A stretch of DNA of 64,000 nucleotides from Whalleya microplaca (lineage: Eukaryota; Ascomycota; Sordariomycetes; Xylariales; Xylariaceae). A program made the position numbers and the translations under genes. A model generated the notes under the pieces. It was given only the letters and a program-made list of their open reading frames with translations. It had not been told where the DNA came from and searched no databases. Location of the stretch: contig MU385713.1 in NCBI GenBank assembly GCA_022497155.1, forward strand, positions 1,449,494-1,513,493, in the 5' to 3' direction. Shown one piece after another: positions 59,771-64,000 of the stretch; the stretch's first letter is position 1; each line of letters begins with the position of its first letter.

Positions 59771-60737
59771 AATATTATTTTAAAATAAATAATATATTAT
59801 AATAAAGCAAGGGATTACGGGTATTAATAGCAGCTTAAAAGCCACTAAAAGCCCCCTGGAGCCACGTTATAGGGCACTTTATAGGGCACTCCACAAGGTA
59901 TTTATAGGGCACTTTACAGGGCATTTTACAGTGGATTATATACCTGTATTTAGCTGACCTTTTCCCTTATATCTCCTTCACTTTTTTACTATAAATATCA
60001 CTAGATAGTCACATAGTCACACACACACAGCTCTGGCAGCTAATATACACTTATTTTAACTTAATATCTCACTTTCGCTTCACCCCGACACCTTGTCTTA
60101 AGATAATATATAAATTATTATCGTTAATATTATCGTTAATATTATCGCTTTATATTTTTATTATATAATTTGCCTTTTTATTATGTTTAAAATAATGATA
60201 TTAAATTTATTTTATTATAATAAATATATTAATAATTTTATTAAGGCTTTTAAATATTAAGATTTTTTATTTAATTTTATATATTTAAAGGCTATTTTCC
60301 GAATAACTTTTTAATTAAATTTTTATATAATAACTATGTTATTTTATTACTTTATACGTTTATTTCGTGACATTAAAAGTGCTTATTAATTTAAATTTAA
60401 TAAAAAGCGATAATATTATAAGGAAAAATAATAATGTATAAAATATAAAAAAGCTTAATTCGCATTTATAAAGGAAATATAACTTTAAAATCACATTTAA
60501 TAATGTTTAATTAAAGGGAGTTAAATAAAATTATCTAGTGATTATAATATAAAAAATCAAGGGTGTGTGAGAAAAATGTGAATAAATTAAGATAATAATG
60601 ATGGAAAAAAAAACCTTTATAGCTATAGCCGAAAGCTATAGCTTTTAACATGGGTACGTGCTTTATTTAATTTATTTATTTTATTTATAAGTGGGGTCAC
60701 TAAGTAACCCCGCTGCTATAGCGTGTTAAATTATTTA

Positions 60738-60840
60738 CTTGCTATAGCTAATTCGCTTAAACACGCCTTTAAGGCGTTACGCTTTAATTAATAAATAACC
60801 CTTATAATATAAAAATAAGTGGAAATTTCGGATATACTTA
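60738..60840 (+). repeat. RIP-mutated relative of the 50,041 MITE end
   Basis: TACTTGCTATAGCTAATTCG through CACGCCTTTAAGGCGTTACG follows the left end of the 50,041 element base for base apart from transitions (CCCCTAGGGCG against CCTTTAAGGCG), for roughly 90 bp. Only one end is recognised here. Confidence 0.75.
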
Positions 60841-61349
60841 GATTTTAATATAAATCACACTTTAATAAAAGTAGCTCATATATTATAAATAGTCCCGATA
60901 TTATAATAATATAAGCTTTAATTATTATAAAAACTAAGGCTATTTTTAAACTAACCTTTAAATTAATCTCTTAAATTAATCCTTTAAATTAACTTTTTAA
61001 TTAAACTTTTTAATAATAATATAATTTTTAACCTCCTTAACTTTCTTAATTTCGTTATCGTTAACTAAAAAAAAGTTATCGTTATTTTTATCGTTTTTTT
61101 TTATAGTTATTATTTAAAAAGCGGTAGCTTTTTCTCTTTTTATTTTAAAAATCTTAGCCTTTCTTTTAGCTGTTAAATAAAACCCACTTTTATAAGCTAT
61201 AATAATACCATTAATACGTTTAAAACTAAAGTCTAACAATAGTATATAAATAAAAATCTTACTAAAAGGTTTTTAAAATTATTACGTATACCACTTTTTA
61301 CATTCCTAATTTAATTATTTAAAGGTTATTTTATAGCATTTAATAAAAT

Positions 61350-62900
61350 CCTCGAGGTTAATAGCCTTAGCTTTAATAATACTGCTATAATAATTATAAA
61401 AACACTTATATAATTTATACTAATAGCGGTAATAGCTTCGGAAAAGGTCTTAATTATTAAGTAACGGCTTATAACGTTAAAAGGTAGCCTTATTAACTTT
61501 CGTTTTTAAAAAAAATCTCACGGCTATAAGTTATATGCGGAGAGTATTTAATTCTTCGTTTTAACGCTTCTTTTTAAGCCGATCTTATTTAGCTCGCTAT
61601 TTAACGCGCCTTAAATCGTCTAAATTAGCTACTCGGAAGCGGCTATTACTTATTATAAAAAAACTAATAATACTTATTAAAGTCCGGCGGCTAAAGTAAT
61701 ATCGGCATTCGATTATAGCCTTACGTAATTCGTAAAGCTTTATAGTTATTATAATTTTATTAATAACTATAGCGTGTTATATTTTTTTAGCTTCCGCTAT
61801 ATATAATTAACTATAAGGGATAACGGCGTTTAGTTAATTTTAAACCATTTTATTCGTAAATTCACATACTCGAAATAACGTTAAATTACGTAAAGGTTTA
61901 TTAGAGGCGTTTAAACAGTTTTTTATTCGATAGCTGGCCTTTTTTTCGGCGTCTAAAGATTAGTGTAAGAAAAAAAAGCTATATACCCCGGCTAGTGCCT
62001 CCAGGAACGGCTTAAAGGTACTAATAACAAAAGATTTTAAAGATCATTAAAGATAATAAATGGCTTAAATAGTTAAAGCCTTATTCGTTTTTAGCTGTTA
62101 AATATATTGGCCTTTATAAAGGTGTTATCCCTAATAAACCGGTAACTAGCTAAAAAATTAAATTTGCTAAAGTCGTAAGCGCCGTTTTAAAGAGCCTATA
62201 TTAATTAGCCTTAATAATAATATTTAAAGGTACGGAATAAGGAAATATTAAAAGGCTATAAAATATATATAATATATAGTAAGAAAAAAAGGATTATAAT
62301 ATTGCCTTTTTTAACACGTTTAAAAAATTCGAACGTTAGGTAATTTACGTAATTATCGACTAAAAAAAAGCGTTTTTGCTATAGATTTAAAAGCTTTATT
62401 AACCTTTTAAAATAATCCATTTATTTTAAAGCTATTTCGTTATTAAACTACCTATTATTAGTTATATTAATAATAATTAAATCCTCGAGGTTATTAATAA
62501 ACTAGCTTTTTAGCAATTAAACGTTAAGGAAAACGATAAATAAAGGTATTATAACTCCAGCTATTAAACAGTATTTAAAAATAATTATAAATATTCGAGA
62601 GTTAGGGTTAACTAAATAAATATTAGCTAATTTAGCTTAAGTTTATAGCCAGGCATTTTTTAAATAACCGATTCGAATTTTTAACTCATTTATATTATAT
62701 TCGAATTTAGGGGTAATGCTGTTAGCCTTATAGACTTTTTATAGCCGTTCGAACTATTTATTAATTTCAGCTTTATTATAAGCTAGCTTATAGCTTATTG
62801 CTATTAGCTAACCTTATATACGTTTAAAAATATACTTATTACGCCTTAGAAATCGATAAGCCCACTGCCGCTAAATTAATTTTAAGCGGAGTCTTTTATT
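61350..62900 (-). pseudogene. pogo/CENP-B-type DDE transposase relic
   Basis: Minus-strand reading through stops gives, in order, an HTH/CENP-B-like region with the FLRRN motif, the DDE core (VDNYVNYLTFEFF region at about 62.35 kb, equivalent to the LLVDNHxSH motif of DDE-1) and a C-terminal NSWK...PFNPS-like segment typical of Fot1/pogo transposases. Many TAA/TAG stops of RIP type make it inactive. Confidence 0.82.
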
Positions 62901-63820
62901 ATAATTCTCGTTAATAATTTTATTAGTTGTATATTAAATAGTCCGGCTATTAATATAATAGCCAGCTCGGATAAAGCGGTAAAAAAGGGTATAAAAAGCT
63001 ATTTTTTAAAAGGAAATTAAAGCTCGATTAAAGCCTTTATTCTCGGATCGTAAATAAGCGTTATTAAGCCGCAAATAAACTCTTTAATAAAAGGCTTTAA
63101 AATAACGAGCAGCAGTAGTAATAAATTTAAATTTGCTTTCGTAAAGCCCTTAAATAGCTAGCTACGTACGGGCTTTAATAAAATTATCGAAAGCTACGGC
63201 AAAAAAAGCGGCAGCAATAAGGAGGTAAAAAATAGCGCCAGTAATAATAATAAATGTAGCTGCCTCGGTATTGTTAATAATTTCGAGGGGATTTATTATA
63301 AAAACGTTAATAAAAAATAAAGGGTTATAGGTAATTTAAAAGGTTAAAGGTAATTTAAGGGGTTAAAAGTGATTTAAAAAATTAAAAGTAACTTAAAAAG
63401 TTAAAGGAGGTATATAAAATCTAAAGGTTAAAAAAAAAATTTAAACGTTACTTAAACGTTTTTAATAAATTTAATTAAATTAAAGCCTTTAACGTAATAA
63501 AAATTAAATAGCGTTATATAGTTTAATAACGCTTTATATTGTCTTGGGACAAGGTGTTAGGGTGAATCGAAAGTGAGATATTAAGTTAAAATGAGTGTAT
63601 ATTAGCTGCTAAAGCTATATATATATAACTATTTAGTGATTTTTGTTATAAAAAAGTAAAAAAGATGTGAGAGAAAAGGTCAGCTAAATATAGGTATATG
63701 ATTCACTGTAAATTGCCCTGTGGAATGCCTTGTGGATATTTTATAAAGTGCCTTATAACGTGGCTTTAGGGGGCTTTTAGTGGCTTTTAAGCTGCTGTTA
63801 ATACCCGTAATCCCCTGCCC

Positions 63821-64000
63821 TATAACATTCCTCCCTGATTTTTCAGCTAGCGTCCACGCAGCTGAAAAATCTGAAAAAAAAAAAAAAAAAAAAAATGAAA
63901 AATGAAAACACGCCCCACACTTGAATGCCTAACCTTCAGATCTGAAAAAAAAAAAAATTTTAACCCCAGGGACCTTAGGGTAACAGGTTAAATAGCCACA
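63821..64000. other. Right edge with poly(A) runs
   Basis: Two A-runs (about 63,874-63,895 and 63,946-63,957), each preceded by ATCTGAAAA. No gene. The inverted pair TTTTTCAGCT/AGCTGAAAAA flanks GCGTCCACGC near 63,850, perhaps the end of another short element. Confidence 0.4.

Larger units (their letters stand above)
59803..63822. mobile_element. pogo/Fot1-like DNA transposon with ~280-300 bp inverted repeats
   Basis: Element 59805-63820. Ends read AAGCAAGGGATTACGGGTAT on the left and the inverse ATACCCGTAATCCCCTGCCC on the right. TA at 59803-59804 and 63821-63822 is the expected Tc1/mariner target duplication. Inverted repeats span about 59,805-60,102 and 63,541-63,820, unusually long for this family. 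The AT-rich interior is RIP-mutated and carries a minus-strand DDE-1/CENP-B-type transposase relic. Confidence 0.85.

Overview
The window looks like chromosomal DNA of a filamentous ascomycete (Pezizomycotina). Genes are interrupted by 50-80 nt introns with fungal branch sites (CTAAC/CTAAT), protein families are fungal (PTH11-like rhodopsin-domain receptor, highly reducing polyketide synthase, FSH1 hydrolase, Myb-like small regulator), and about a third of the sequence is AT-rich DNA whose repeats differ from intact copies by C-to-T and G-to-A changes, the signature of repeat-induced point mutation (RIP). I see no rRNA gene, no convincing functional tRNA gene and no CRISPR array. Species cannot be named from the sequence.

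Layout. (1) 1-20 kb: gene-poor, normal base composition. Three multi-exon genes for putative regulatory or structural proteins (689-1577, 7193-8544, 16277-17982), two of them behind very long pyrimidine-rich leaders, plus one candidate small secreted protein (4590-4816). A decayed partial copy of the 7193 gene may lie near 10.4-10.8 kb. (2) 20-33 kb: a hAT-type non-autonomous element with a perfect 8-bp target duplication, then about 10.5 kb of RIP-mutated nested Gypsy retrotransposons between two copies of one LTR-like repeat, the left copy mutated and the right copy intact. (3) 33.7-45.7 kb: a compact secondary-metabolite cluster with an FAD monooxygenase, a carboxymuconolactone-decarboxylase-like protein, a 2,540-residue highly reducing polyketide synthase (KS-AT-DH-cMT-ER-KR-ACP) and a divergent FSH1/LovG-type serine hydrolase. 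(4) 46.0-49.8 kb: a RIP-mutated PIF/Harbinger transposon with TAA target duplications. (5) 49.8-57.5 kb: small palindromic elements, an SDR oxidoreductase gene bracketed by inverted foldback repeats, a 14-TM-type MFS exporter and a PTH11-like receptor. (6) 57.5-64 kb: gene-free; a short RIP-mutated element and a 4.0-kb pogo-like transposon with about 280-300 bp inverted repeats and TA duplications.

How the genes may work together (inference). The synthase would build a reduced, C-methylated polyketide on its ACP. It has no thioesterase domain, so the FSH1-type hydrolase transcribed divergently from it is the natural release enzyme. The FAD monooxygenase and the CMD-like protein, which share a divergent promoter containing two palindromes, would tailor the product. 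The SDR and the MFS exporter beyond the Harbinger insertion could be cluster members separated by transposons. Two oddities in the synthase deserve attention: its first intron lacks a GT donor, and its ER domain has a degenerate nucleotide-binding motif.
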